Shown in pieces: positions 53,097 through 63,696 of a DNA stretch of 64,000 nucleotides (within the stretch, counting starts at the first letter, position 1; every line of letters starts with the position of its first letter). The translations under genes and the position numbers were made by a program. Location of the stretch: the NCBI RefSeq assembly GCF_048569485.1, contig NC_134355.1:556025142-556089141 (forward strand), written 5' to 3'. Under the pieces are notes generated by a model. That model was not told the DNA's origin. It did not search any database and saw only the letters and a program-made list of their open reading frames with translations. Source of the stretch: Anomaloglossus baeobatrachus. Its lineage: Eukaryota > Chordata > Amphibia > Anura > Aromobatidae.

Positions 53097-53713
53097 AGGC
53101 CTGTTTTACACGTCAGTGATTCTGGTACGTTTGTGCTTTTTTTTAAAACATACCAGAATCACTGACATACGCAGACCCATTATAATCAATGGGTCTGCTC
53201 ACACATCAGTGATTTTTCACTGAACGTGTCTCCATGCAGCGTGCACCCTTGGCCGTGATTCTGCACGGAGACATGTCATTTTTCGTCTGACATCACTGAT
53301 GACCCACGGACCACACTATGGTGTGATCCGTGTGTGATCAGTGAAACACGTACAAGAAAATCACAGACTTATTAAATATTACAAATTTTCAACTTACCTT
53401 GCCTGCGACGTGCTGTGCAGCCTCTGCTTTCGGCAGCTCCTGCCTGGCTCATGAATATTCATGAAAGCAGGAACTTGCTGACCAGGAAGTAGGTGCTGAG
53501 AGCGGTGGGCGGACGCTGCAAAGCTGGAGACTTCAGCACCATGGACAGCAGCAGTGAAGGCAGGTGAGTAATGTCCATATGCAATCACGGGATCACGGAT
53601 TGCACATGGACAACCCACATGTGCCGTGAATCACGGAACACGGAAGGACATGTGCGTGTTTTACACGTCAGTGAAGAACGTCTGTGTTTTTCACTGACGT
53701 GTGAAACGGGCCT
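53097..53713. mobile_element. TA-flanked MITE inside the Tc1-like element
   Basis: Ends AGGCCTGTTTTACACGTCAG and the inverse CTGACGTGTGAAACGGGCCT with TA on both sides (53095-53096 and 53714-53715). 617 bp, no coding capacity. Confidence 0.82.
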
Positions 53714-53985
53714 TACACTGTATATCACTCTGAACACACCATCCCAACCTGCAAACATGGTAATGGCAGCATTACGCTGTGAGGAGACTTTTCTTCTGCA
53801 GGGACAGAGAAGCTGATCAGAGTTTGTGGGAAGATGGATTGAGACAAATACAGGCAATCCGGGTGGAAAACCTGATGGAGGCTGCAAAAGACTTAAGACT
53901 GGGGTGTAGGTTCACCATCCAGTAGGACAACGACCCTAACCATCTTGCCAGATATCATAGTAGAGGTTGGATAACCACAGTACAG

Positions 53986-56160
53986 GTATTATCCTTGTTC
54001 TGTGACATCACTGTGTTTATCACTTCTAAACAATGATGTCAGCATACAGGGATAATAAATAGGGATGAGCAAATGTATTCGCCACTATTCGATATCCGAC
54101 GGATAACAGGCTATTCGCACCATTTGGTATCCGACGGATAAAACAACATCCGCTCTAATACTTTCATTTTCATTTCTGACTTCCTGGCGCCTGTTTTCCA
54201 GCCAATAAACACATCTGATGTTGCTTGCCCTCACACTTACGCCGCAGCCATCCTTGTTGTGGTGTTACTGTGATTCGCTTGGCCGTACAGCGTCATAGGG
54301 GCTATATAAGCCAGTGGCCATTTTGTGAACATGCAGGGATATGGAGCTGACGGTGTAGATAGACTGTACTGTGTGCGGGAGAGCGTTCGTAGATCCATCT
54401 AATAAATAGTCCTTGTAAGGACAGAACACAGTGTCCAGTAGCTGCTAGCAGCTCCATAAATTGCTTTTTTGACAAACGGAACGCAGGTCTTTTGGTCTTT
54501 CTCTTTCTGTTGGTCAGACACGGCTGTCACACTGCTCTGGCGGCTTCTCCTGCTTTTGAAAATGCCGGCCGCTCATTATTCCATCTCGTATTCCCTGCTT
54601 CCCCCGCCCACCGGCGCCTATGATTGGTTGCATTCAGACGCGCCCCGACGCTGAGTGACAGCTGTCTTACTGCAACCAATCACAGCAGCCGATGGGCGGG
54701 TCTATGTAGTGCAGTCCAATAAATAAATAAGAAAACTCGGCGTGCTGTCCCCCCCCAATTTTGATACCAGCCAAGATAAAGCCACACGGCTGAAGGCTGG
54801 TATTCTCAGGATGGGGAGCCTCACGTTATGGGGAGCCCCCAGCCTAAAAATATCAGCCAGCAGTCGCCCGGAATTGCCGCATTCATTAGATGCGACAGTC
54901 CCGGGACTCTACTCGGCTCATCCCGAATTGCCCTTGTGCGGTGGCAATCGGGGTAATAAGGAGTTAATAGCAGCCCATAGCTGCCACTAAGTCTTAGGTT
55001 AATCATGGCAGGCGTCTATGAGACACCCCCAATGAGTAACCTGTAAGTGACCGTAAATAATCACATACACCCGAAAAATCCTTTATTTGGAATAAAAGAC
55101 AAAAAAACCCACCCTCTTTCACCACTTTATTAAAATCCCCAAATACCCCTCCAGGTCCAGCGTAATCCACACGAAATCCCACGACGCATACAGCTCCGCT
55201 ACATGAAGCTGACAGGAGCGGCTGTAGAACACCGCCACTCTCTGTGAGCTCCATGCAGCAACGGAAGTGAGCCACGCGATGAGCGGTGACGTCACTCAGG
55301 TTACCCGCGGCCACCGCTTTCAGATGGAGGAGTGCAGCTGGCTGCGGGTAACCTGAGTGACGGCACCGCTGATAGCATGGCTCACTTCAGTCACTCAGGA
55401 AATTTGCGTTCACCGGTGAGTCCTTCACCTGTCATCACAAATTAGGCCACGGCACACAGACAGAGCCGCGCGATGACAATGAAGTCGGGTGAAGTTGATC
55501 CTACGGTAGTTCATTCTGATCGCGGGGGAAGCAGGGAATACGAGCATTTTTAAAAGCAGAAGAAGCCGCCAGAGCAGTGTGACAGCCGTGCAGCGCCACG
55601 CCGGTGATCGGTCAGTGATCGGTGAGTATGATAGGGAGGGGGAGAGGGAGAGACCGACAGACAGAAAGAGAGAGACCGAAAGACCTGCGTTCTGTTTGTA
55701 AAAAAAGTGATTTGGTTTGAGAGCTGTTCTGGCGACTATGTAAAAGCCGCGTGCTGCTCTTAGCATGTTATTCCAAGACACCAGAAATGCAGTCACCTTC
55801 TACAGGCTGTGCCCATACTGATTCTTCCTTTTTCCATCCATTTCAGCCTTTTCCTCATTCACCACAGCTCGCTGTTAGGTCCAACGTGAAATTATTCGGG
55901 TTTCCCATAGACATTACGCAATGAAAATTCGCGAATAGTCGAATAGTGCCGACCTATTCGTCGGATGTTCGTCGAAGCGGTTATTTTGGTATTCGATCAT
56001 CCCTAATAATAAACACAGTGGTGTCACAGTAGAGATAATATACATAGTGGTGTCACCGTACATAGATAATACACACAGTGATGTCACAGTACAGGGATAA
56101 TACACACAGCAATATCACAGTACAGGGGTAATACACAAAGTAATATCACCACCGGGCATT
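53986..56160. repeat. ~40-bp minisatellite split by a hAT-like element
   Basis: Units of the type 'ataatacacacagtgatgtc' plus 'acagtacaggg' occur at 56006-56150, and decayed inverse or variant units at 53975-54059. The foldback element at 54060-56005 lies between them. Confidence 0.6.
54060..56005. mobile_element. hAT-like foldback element, 8-bp duplication ATAATAAA
   Basis: Ends TAGGGATGAGCAAAT and TATTCGATCATCCCTA, with ATAATAAA at 54052-54059 and 56006-56013, a perfect 8-bp duplication as made by hAT transposases. Inside, 'ggcggcttctcctgcttttg' (54540) returns inverted near 55555. The middle resembles the palindrome FB1, including a central hairpin around 55325 ('cgggtaacctgagtgac' and its inverse). 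No transposase gene. Confidence 0.82.
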
Positions 56161-56308
56161 AAAATAAATACCCCACCTCTCATCTCTCCCCACTCCTATT
56201 ATCAAGCTGATAGAAACAGCATAGAGATCTGCTATAACGGTATAACTGCTATTGTGATTACTTCATTTTTTCAGGTCTTTCTAGTAAAGATATTTATTGT
56301 ATTTTCAG

Positions 56309-56416
56309 GTCCAGTGTGTGCTCTCCTGATCAGCTGGGTTATATACAGCAAGCTATGGCCAGTATTTGTCATGTACATCATCTGGATGATCTCTGATTGG
56401 AAAACTCCAGAAAGAG
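56309..56416 (+). CDS. DGAT2-family acyltransferase, exon 3
   Basis: Acceptor attttcag| at 56308 and donor GAAAGAG|gtatgc. 108 bp, phase 1 to phase 1, so it joins exon 2 and exon 4. It encodes PVCALLISWVIYSKLWPVF and VMYIIWMISDWKTPERG. The two hydrophobic stretches form the membrane hairpin that anchors the enzyme in the ER and at lipid droplets, and the DWKTPERG motif is very close to DWNTPKKG of DGAT2 and identical to the AWAT1 version. An alternative acceptor 33 bp upstream would introduce sequence not found in the family. Confidence 0.92.
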
Positions 56417-56487
56417 GTATGCTGGTCACTAGTGACCTCAATACAAACACAATAGTTGGAGAAACCTGATGGAAGAGACATGGTGTA

Positions 56488-57053
56488 AGGGTGCTTTACA
56501 TGCTGCAACATCGCTAGCGATAGCACCCGCCCCCGTCGTTCGTGCGACATGTGGTGATCGCTGCCGTAGCGACAATATCGCTATGGCAGCGTCACATGCA
56601 CATACCTGTTCAGCGACGTCGCTGTGACCGCCGAACAATCCCTCCTTCAAGGGGGAGGTGCGTTCGGTGACACAGCGACGTCACAGCAGCGTCACAAAGC
56701 GGCCGCCCAATAGAAGAGGAGGGGAAGAGATGAGCGGCCGGAACATCCCGCCCACCTCCTTCCTTCCTCCTTTTCGGTGGACGCAGGTAGGAGATGTTCG
56801 TCGTTCCTACAGTGTCAAACAGAGCGATGTGTGGTGCCGCAGGAATGACGAACAACCCGCGGAATTAAACACCAACGACATTATGATTAGGAGCGACGTG
56901 TCAACGATGAAAGATTTTTGCCATTTTTGAGATTGTTGATCGTCACTCCTAGCTGTCACACGCTGCGATGTCGCTAACGACGCCGGATGTGCGTCACTAA
57001 CGACGTGACCCCGACGATATATTGTTAGCGAGGTCGCAGCGTGTAAAGCACCC
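56488..57053. mobile_element. TTAA-type MITE, family 'AGGGTGCTTTA', copy 4
   Basis: Ends AGGGTGCTTTACATGCTGCA and the inverse CGCAGCGTGTAAAGCACCCT. Orientation as copy 1, opposite to copies 2 and 3. It starts only 72 bp downstream of the exon 3 donor. Confidence 0.78.
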
Positions 57054-57351
57054 TTTATACCAGTAGCATGATATACTTTTCAAGAGTCTCCAAAATACAA
57101 ATATACAAATATTTGTCTACAGTCAGGGCAGGCGACTATTTTGGCCATGGGACACAGGCCACCTTCAGATTACCATGGTACATATATAATCTTTTCAGTA
57201 AAATGGGTTTTTTTCTTTGTCTACCATTTGATACAAAACGTAGTATGCTTGAAGAGAGTCTGTCTGGTGCACAAGAGCTGGGTCCACCCTTGTCATGGAC
57301 AAATTGTTCATTGCACCTTCCACCTACTTGTTTTCCATATACAAGTGCATC

Positions 57352-58868
57352 TACATAAATTAGAATATCATCAAAAAGTTAATTTATTTCAGTAATTCAT
57401 TACAAAAAGGGAAATGCATATAAAATATAGTCATTACAAACATAAGGATCTATTTCAAGTCTTTATCTCTGTTAATGTAGATGATTATGGCTTACAGCCA
57501 ATGAAAACCCAAAAGTCATTATCTTAGAACATTAGAATAATTACCACAAAACACTTGCAAAGGCTTCCAAAGCATTTAAAATGGTCCCTTAGTCTGGTTC
57601 AATCATGGGGAAGGCTGCTGACTTGACAGATGTCCAGAAGGCAGCCATTGACACACTCCACAAGGAGGGTAAGCCACAAAAGGTAATTGCTAAAAAAGCT
57701 GGCTGTTCACAGAGTGCTGTATCCAAGCATATTAATGAAAAGTTAAGTGGAAGGAAAATGTGTAGTAGAAAAAGGCGCACAAGCAATTGGGATAACCGTA
57801 GCCTTGATAAGATTGTTAAGAAAAGACCATTCAAAAATTTGAGGGAGATTCACAAGGAGTGGACTGCTGCTAGAGTCAGTGCATCAAGAGCCACCACACA
57901 CAGACGTATCCAGGACATGGGCTACAACTGTCGCATTCCTTGTGTTAAGCCATCATGATTAATAAACAACGCCAGAAGCGTCTTACCTGGGCCAAGGAGA
58001 AAAAGAACTGGACTGGTCCAAGATGTTGTTTTCAGATGAAAGTAAATTTTGCTTTTCATTTAGAAATCGCGGTCCCAGAGTCTGGAGGAAGAGTGGAGAG
58101 GCCACAATCCAAGCTGCTTGAGGGCTAGTGTAAAGTTTCCACAATCAGTGATGGTTTGGGGAGCCATGTCATCTGCTGGTGTAGGTCCATTGTGTTTTAT
58201 CGAGACCAAAGTCAGCGCAGCCGTCTACCAGGAAATTTTAGAGCACTTCATGCTTCTCTCTACCAACAAGCTTCTTGGAGATGGAAATTTAATTTTCCAG
58301 CAGGACTTGGCACCTGTCCACACTGCCAAAAGTACAAATACCTTGTATAATAACCACAGTATCACTGTGCTTGATTGGCCAGCAAACTCGCCTGACCTAA
58401 ACCTCATAGAGAATCTATGGGGTATTGTCAAGAAAAAGATGAGAGACACCAGACCCGACAATGCAGACAAGCTGCTGCTATCAAAGCAACCTGGGCTTTT
58501 ATAACACCTAAGCAGTGCTACAGGCTTATCACCTCCATGCCACGCCGCATTGATGCAGTAATTCATGCAAAAGGAGCCTCCACCAAGTATTGAGGCATTT
58601 ACTGTAGAGACTTTTCAGTAGGCGCCAACATTTCTGAGTTTAAGATAATTTTTTCAGTTGGTCTTATTAAATATTCTAATTTTTTGAGATCATGACTTTT
58701 CGGATTTTCATTGGCTGTAAGCCATATCAACATTAACAGAAATAAACACTTGAAATAGATCCTTCTGTGTGTAATGACTCTATATAATATATGTGTTTCC
58801 CTTTTTGTATTGAATAACTGAAAAGAATTTACTTTTTGATGATATTCTAACTTATTGAGATGCACTTG
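57352..58868 (+). mobile_element. Tc1-like element, family 'CAAGTGC...AATTAGAATAT'
   Basis: Exact TA on both sides. Ends CAAGTGCATCTACATAAATT and the inverse of CAAGTGCATCTCAATAAGTT. 1,517 bp. Same family as 27334-28744, opposite orientation. Confidence 0.9.
57605..58590 (+). pseudogene. Tc1-like transposase, broken
   Basis: A 117-residue frame from ATG 57605 (MGKAADLTDVQKAAIDTLHK) holds both helix-turn-helix halves and ends in a stop at 57956-57958 after IPCVKPS. The next part (KQRQKRLTWAKEKKNW) follows in another frame, with the first Asp region damaged. A 128-residue frame from 58118 has LIFQQDLAPVHTAKS (second Asp) and NSPDLNLIENLWGIVKKKMR (third acidic residue). At least one stop and two frame changes inactivate it. 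Confidence 0.9.
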
Positions 58869-59340
58869 TATCTCCACCCTCCTCTACCTTGATTGACTCC
58901 GCTGGTTTTGTTAGAAAAAGGAGACATAGGGAAAACAAGTACATGGGAAGGTGCAATTAATTTAGTATCAAAAAGGAGAGAGGTGCACTCTGTAGTGCTA
59001 AGATATGTGAAACAATGAATATGGGAAGATAAACATGCATTACTGCTATGAAAAAACATGTAAAAAGTGAGATACTTAGCACACAAAATTGGCCAGATTT
59101 TATGTGAGCCCAACAGCCAGCAGCAAGGTGACCTCATTTTTGTTGGGTCCCTATCAAACTAATGCCTTTGTTTGGGTTAAAAAAAAAAAAAAGTGCAATG
59201 AACTGTTTGGCCATGGTAAGCGTGCACCTGTGCACCAGGCAGACTCCCTACTAAGTTTTTTGTTAGTGGTCGACATGAAGAAAAGAAAAACACATGTGCT
59301 TGGTTTGAACAGTCATTTTGTGCTGACAGATTTCTTTTAA
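58869..59340. repeat. Arm of an old foldback or MITE, no gene
   Basis: 'gaaaacaagtacatgggaag' near 58938 is the inverse of 'cttccacctacttgttttcc' at 57328, on the other side of the Tc1. The right limit 'gacagatttcttttaa' resembles TTAA foldback ends. The Tc1 was therefore probably inserted into this element, which starts somewhere near 57180. Confidence 0.45.
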
Positions 59341-59931
59341 TGGGAACCTGTCAGGTGCAATATGCACCCAGAACCACGAGCAGTTCTAGGCGCATATTGC
59401 TAATCCCTGCCTAACCGTCCCTGTATACACTAGCATAGATAGAGATCTTTAAAAAAAAAAGTATTTCTAAAGAGCTTTTATGAGATGCTAATGAGCACAG
59501 GGACTAGTTGTAAGGACATTAGTTCCTGGACTCATTCCATCCTCTTAGCATATCTACAGGGGCGTACTAACATGCTAATCAATGCATCATCACCAGAGGT
59601 GACGCGCATACCTGTGTCCACTGTCGCCGCTGATCAGAAGTCCCCGACACTTACGGTCATGCGCACTAGACCTCTCTGAAGCCAGGACTTGTACACCCGG
59701 AATCATAATGCACATTACCGGAAGTGCTGGGAATTCAGATCAGTGTTCACCGCGGACACAGGTACGCATATTACCACTGGTGACGCTGTATTGAATAGCA
59801 TGTTAGTACACCCCTGTGAGTGTGCTACTGAAGGGGGAGCCAGGTGATGGCTGACATGGGTCTGCTTCCCTTTCTCACTCCAGTGTTGAGCATGTGTTCC
59901 GCCCTGGCTGGGGGGTGCGACACTTAGGCTA

Positions 59932-60020
59932 TGTGCGCACGTTGCGTACTGTCCCTGCAGAAATTTCTGCAGCGATTTGAACAGCACGCATGCGCTTCAA
60001 ATCGCTGCAGAAACAGTCCG
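59932..60020. repeat. Partial 'GGCTATGTGCGCACG' MITE end with hairpin
   Basis: AGGCTATGTGCGCACGTTGC is the end type of the MITE at 31922. 'tttctgcagcgatttgaa' and its inverse form a hairpin of 18-bp stem. No second end is seen. Confidence 0.55.
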
Positions 60021-60889
60021 TAATGAAAAAAAAACAAAAAACGATTCCATGCGTTACTTGCGCCTTCGATGGCTTGTCCGCCACCCCGTCGCCGGTCACC
60101 GTCATAGACATCGTACTTGGGCAACACACCACAGAAAGTTTTCCTTGAACTCAAACTTTAACTTCTTTATTTAGCATACTAGCTTTCTGGGAGACATCTT
60201 CATAACACACGTTTCAATCTTCATATTAACCTTCTTAGGACAGACATGCCACTTTCTCCTGTGTCACCTTCTGCTGCCACTGCTCAATGGACTAACCTTC
60301 TGTCCAGCCCTCGCTCTGGGCACTATTCCTCCAGTAGCTGAGTCTGCATTCTATGGTTCCCGTCTCTTGCAGCCGTGCCCCTAGGACACAATGGAGGATT
60401 CCTCCTGAGGCCTGGAAAAACTCTGGAACAGAGCTCGTGGTCCCAGGACCTCCTGTGCAGCACACTGCTCCATTTTCACTAAACTGAACTGAACGGCTTT
60501 CCTTGGTCTGTCTGCAATTACAACCTTTACTCCACCCACTGTGCTCTGTCTCCCCAGTTACCAATGTATTGATATCCAGCTGTCTGCTAACATCCTGCAC
60601 ATCCTTTTGCTAACACTCTGTAAACACACTATCTACCACTGAACTGTCTGCACCTGTCCACACTAATCTAAGGAAGTTGCTAACTGCTCCCATCATCCAC
60701 TCCAGCACATTTGTTTCCCTACAATAAGCATCCTATCTAAAATCCTTACCTCATGATTACTAACTGCAGTTCTATCATATTAATACTCTATCTATCTTGC
60801 CTATTAGTCCTTATCTCTAATGCTCCTGGCTGACACAGCACAAGGGGCCAATCCCTATTTACCTGACTCATTGTTTGCATTATAATATA
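60021..60889. other. No gene recognised
   Basis: Pyrimidine-rich sequence with 'actaactgc' and 'tctatctt' patterns and only short open frames. It might be part of an old LTR or of the composite element. Nothing diagnostic is visible. Confidence 0.4.
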
Positions 60890-62057
60890 TGTGCCGCCCC
60901 GTGCTCGACAGCAGCCGAGCCGCTCGGATCTGGACCTTCAGTGGGTGGCTCGAGGGTCTCCGGACCCGGGGGTCCTGCGGTTATGTCGATCAAAAGAGGT
61001 TTGGTGGTTTGGGGACGTAGGTGTACGGCCGGAGCCATGTTTCAGTTCGTGACGCCACCCACGGGATGCGGTGAAGGTGGACACCACCGCTGCAGTTACG
61101 GGGCACCTGGGGGAGATGTTATGCAGCAAGTTGTTAACCCCTTTGTGGGCAGTGATGGTGGCCCCGGGACCAGTTGGGGAGTGTTTGGGCGATGCAGGGA
61201 GATGGGCGGCCGGAGGGCACTGATGTACTCACTATTAGTAAACACACACGAGTCTCTGGTAAACCAAGGTGATGGTGGTCGGTGCCCGCAGCCGGCTGCA
61301 GTCTGGATTCCCCACCCGGTTGGTGGTCTCTGTCTTTCTCCCGCACCTTTTTGTGATGGTGGACTACCTACGCTTGCAACTTCAGGAGTCCGCTCCCGGC
61401 CTGTGGTAGCCTGAGGAGCCCTTTTGCCCGCAGGCGCTGGCCCGTGGGATCTCTAAGCCGTGGCGTTGGCGTTCTATCCCCCTCGTTGGGTTGTGGCCTT
61501 CTTTCGGGACTTTGGGTGGGACAGGACCTCTAGTCCTGGCAGCAATCAGTGAATTAGCTAGTCCCCAGTAGCTTCTGGACCTAGCTTCAGGGTCTGAGTA
61601 TCCCCCTTTGTGCTCCGGTTTCCGAGTCGGTTCCCCGGGTCGGTACCGGCGGGTCACTACCCTGTCCCGGTCCACCACGGTTCCACCGAGCCATCTTCCT
61701 GGCTCCTGCAGACAGAGGACTCTGTCTGCCTTCTAGCCAGCAGTACCAGGGCTCCTACTCTGGCACTGGTTCAGTTTGGGTTCTCGCCTCTGGTGGAGCT
61801 GCACACAGCCCCAGCCCACACACCTCTCCACTTGACCTCTAGACTTCACTTTCTGAGCTCGTCTCAACTTTCCCGCTCCAGGCTGTCTGAGACTCCTAGG
61901 TGGGCGTCTTCCAACCGCCTGATTCCGCCCCCTGGTGTGTCCATCAAGCACTGAGGGAGGTGACTAGAGTGTTATGTGTTTGGCTGCTGTCACCTGCTAG
62001 GGAACGGTGTAATGCGGGGCCCCATCTGTGACTACCTGGCCCGGCCAGGGCGTCACA
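60890..62057 (-). mobile_element. Solo LTR of the Gypsy family, target duplication TATA
   Basis: TGTGCCGCCCCGTGC...CAGGGCGTCACA, about 1.17 kb, with TATA at 60886-60889 and 62058-62061. It is closest in layout to the LTR at 1246-2295. Confidence 0.93.
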
Positions 62058-62717
62058 TATACACATAGGGAATACACCTACATATTGGAGGTGTCTGTTC
62101 TCTGTAATAATACCATGCAATAAGAAGCATAAATACACGGGCGCTAAAGGGCGCCGGCTGATGCACCCATTCAGCTCTGCTGCATCACTGGCACAGCAAT
62201 GTACTAATATATATTCAACATTAAACCTATTTATATCACAGTACTGTACATTAGGGGAAACACTGTATCGTAGGAGGGGGAGCTAATCGACCACCTCCTA
62301 CACTACCATGCTAAGAGGGTGGAATGAGCGCAGGAACGAATGCCCTTGGGACTAGCCCCTACACTCATTAGCATATCATGACAGATCTTAAGAAATACTT
62401 TAGAAAAAGATCTCTTTATCTATGCTAGTATATACAGGGATGGTTAGCCAGGGATTAGCAATATGCACCCAGAACTGCTCGTGGTTCTGGCTGCGTATTG
62501 CACCTGACAGGTTCCCTTTAAAAACCAGTTCATGTCTTGAGATCACACGAAGGGAGATTTACAGGACTAGAAAAAAATACCTAACATCTTCCAAAAACAG
62601 CGCCATGTCTGTCCATTGGTTGTGTCTGGTACTGAAGCTCATCTCCATTTTCTAATGTTTATTTTAACTAATTAAAATGTCAATCAAATCTTACTGTAGT
62701 TCTTGTCTATCTTGTAG

Positions 62718-62788
62718 GTGGACGGAGGTCGGTTTGGATGAGTAAATGGACAATGTGGAAACATTTTAGAGATTATTTTCCAATAAAG
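62718..62788 (+). CDS. DGAT2-family acyltransferase, exon 4
   Basis: Acceptor cttgtag| and donor AAG|gtgggt. 71 bp, phase 1 to phase 0. It encodes GRRSVWMSKWTMWKHFRDYF followed by PIK. The GGRRS.W...W..W..FRDYFPI pattern, with its first glycine split across the exon 3-4 junction, is a hallmark of DGAT2, AWAT and DGAT2L6 proteins and sits just after the membrane hairpin. Exon length and phase agree with the same exon of mammalian family members. Confidence 0.95.
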
Positions 62789-62926
62789 GTGGGTGAGATT
62801 ATAAGGGATGTATGACGGGTGTGTGTTGTTCTTAAAGAGAAAAAAACAAACATGTAGGTAGAAGTAGAATGAAACTATTCTATTCTATTATGGTATTTAT
62901 TGGGGACCATGCAGACATTATCATTT

Positions 62927-63279
62927 ATGGTATGTGCACGCGACATCTTTAGACTTCACCATACCCGCTGATTCTTGCAAGAAGAAGACACTTCAGGAAA
63001 ATGTTGATGGTGGTCTTCTTAAATTGTCTTTTTTGCGTCTTTTAGTGTAGTCTTAGGGCAGCTTTTTTTTTTTTTTTTTACATTCTATGTACCATAGTGA
63101 GTGGCTGCAAGAACAGGCAGGTCACTTCTAAACATTTAGAGGCTTTTAAAATCTGAAGTGCTTAAAAAAAAAAACATGCACAAAAAATAATTTTTACATT
63201 ATTTTTCGGATTTTTTTGACGCTTTTTCATGTTTCGAAGCAGGACAGCCTGAAAGTGGCGCCTTGTACATATACCCTTA
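62927..63279. mobile_element. MITE in intron 4
   Basis: 'tatggtatgtgcacgcgac' at the left is approximately inverted as 'gcgccttgtacatataccct' at the right. About 350 bp, AT-rich with A and T runs. Ends are worn and the duplication is unclear. It fills half of the 703-bp intron. Confidence 0.5.
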
Positions 63280-63491
63280 CAGTAATTATGTAGCTTAGTA
63301 CTTAGTATGATATAGGCTTAAAGATCAATTTATTCCTTTATATTTTCAAAATACGACTATATATCAAAAATAGCCTGAGGGATAAAAAAAATTGTTAATC
63401 TTTTTCGCCTTGTTGTTATAAATTGTTTTAGTACATAGTTTATTACAACACAAAATGGAAATTAATATTAACTGTCTATTTTCACTTCCAG

Positions 63492-63696
63492 CTCCATAAA
63501 ACTACAGATCTGGACCCGGCACATAACTATATATTTGCCTACCATCCTCACGGCATCATGAGCTTTGGGGCATTCTGTAACTTTGGCACAGATAGTACGG
63601 GATTCTCACACACCTTTCCCAGCCTGAAGCCACACTTGACCACATTAGCAGGAAACTTTAAGGTGCCTTTATACCGAGATTACCTACTGGCTGCAG
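63492..63696 (+). CDS. DGAT2-family acyltransferase, exon 5 (HPHG active site)
   Basis: Acceptor cttccag| and donor GCAG|gtaaat. 205 bp, phase 0 to phase 1. It encodes LHKTTDLDPAHNYIFAYHPH and GIMSFGAFCNFGTDSTGFSH, ending FKVPLYRDYLLAAG. HPHG is the catalytic signature of the family, the histidine being needed for acyl transfer from acyl-CoA; NYIF.YHPHGIM..GAFCNF and TLAGNF match DGAT2 closely. The next exon, which should begin with the xCPVS region, lies beyond the window. Whether the enzyme is a DGAT2 orthologue or an AWAT/DGAT2L6-like paralogue cannot be settled from this part, since DWKTPERG and TGFS point to AWAT1 and the rest to DGAT2. Confidence 0.95.

Larger units (their letters stand above)
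51137..53985 (+). mobile_element. Decayed Tc1-like element split by an LTR and a MITE
   Basis: Begins CAATGCCTTGAAAAAGTATT directly after the TA that ends the mariner; this is the start of a well-known vertebrate Tc1 family. It is interrupted at 51180-52341 by a solo LTR and at 53097-53713 by a MITE. The coding region is on the plus strand: remains of the RPPKLT segment near 52770, the first Asp region at 'ctctggccagatgagaccaa' (53040) and the second Asp at 'gacaacgaccctaac' (53927) can be read with many stops and frame changes. The right end is lost near 53985. Confidence 0.8.
59341..62517. mobile_element. Composite TTAA foldback element
   Basis: TTAA at 59337-59340 and 62518-62521. The arms TGGGAACCTGTCAGGTGCAA and TTGCACCTGACAGGTTCCC are inverses and match for about 280 bp (59341-59620 against 62240-62517, including 'gcatattgctaatccctg'). 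The centre holds foreign material: a hairpin-rich piece (59932-60020), an unidentified stretch (60020-60885) and a solo LTR (60890-62057). Confidence 0.75.

Noticed and set aside
56276-56308. Upstream acceptor (ttttttcag at 56275) for exon 3
   Set aside because: Using it would add 33 bp with a sequence not found in DGAT2-family proteins. The acceptor at 56308 gives a clean family match.
60875-61414. 179-residue frame with Cys and Gly
   Set aside because: It lies inside a solo LTR with TATA duplication, and the homologous LTRs do not keep the frame.
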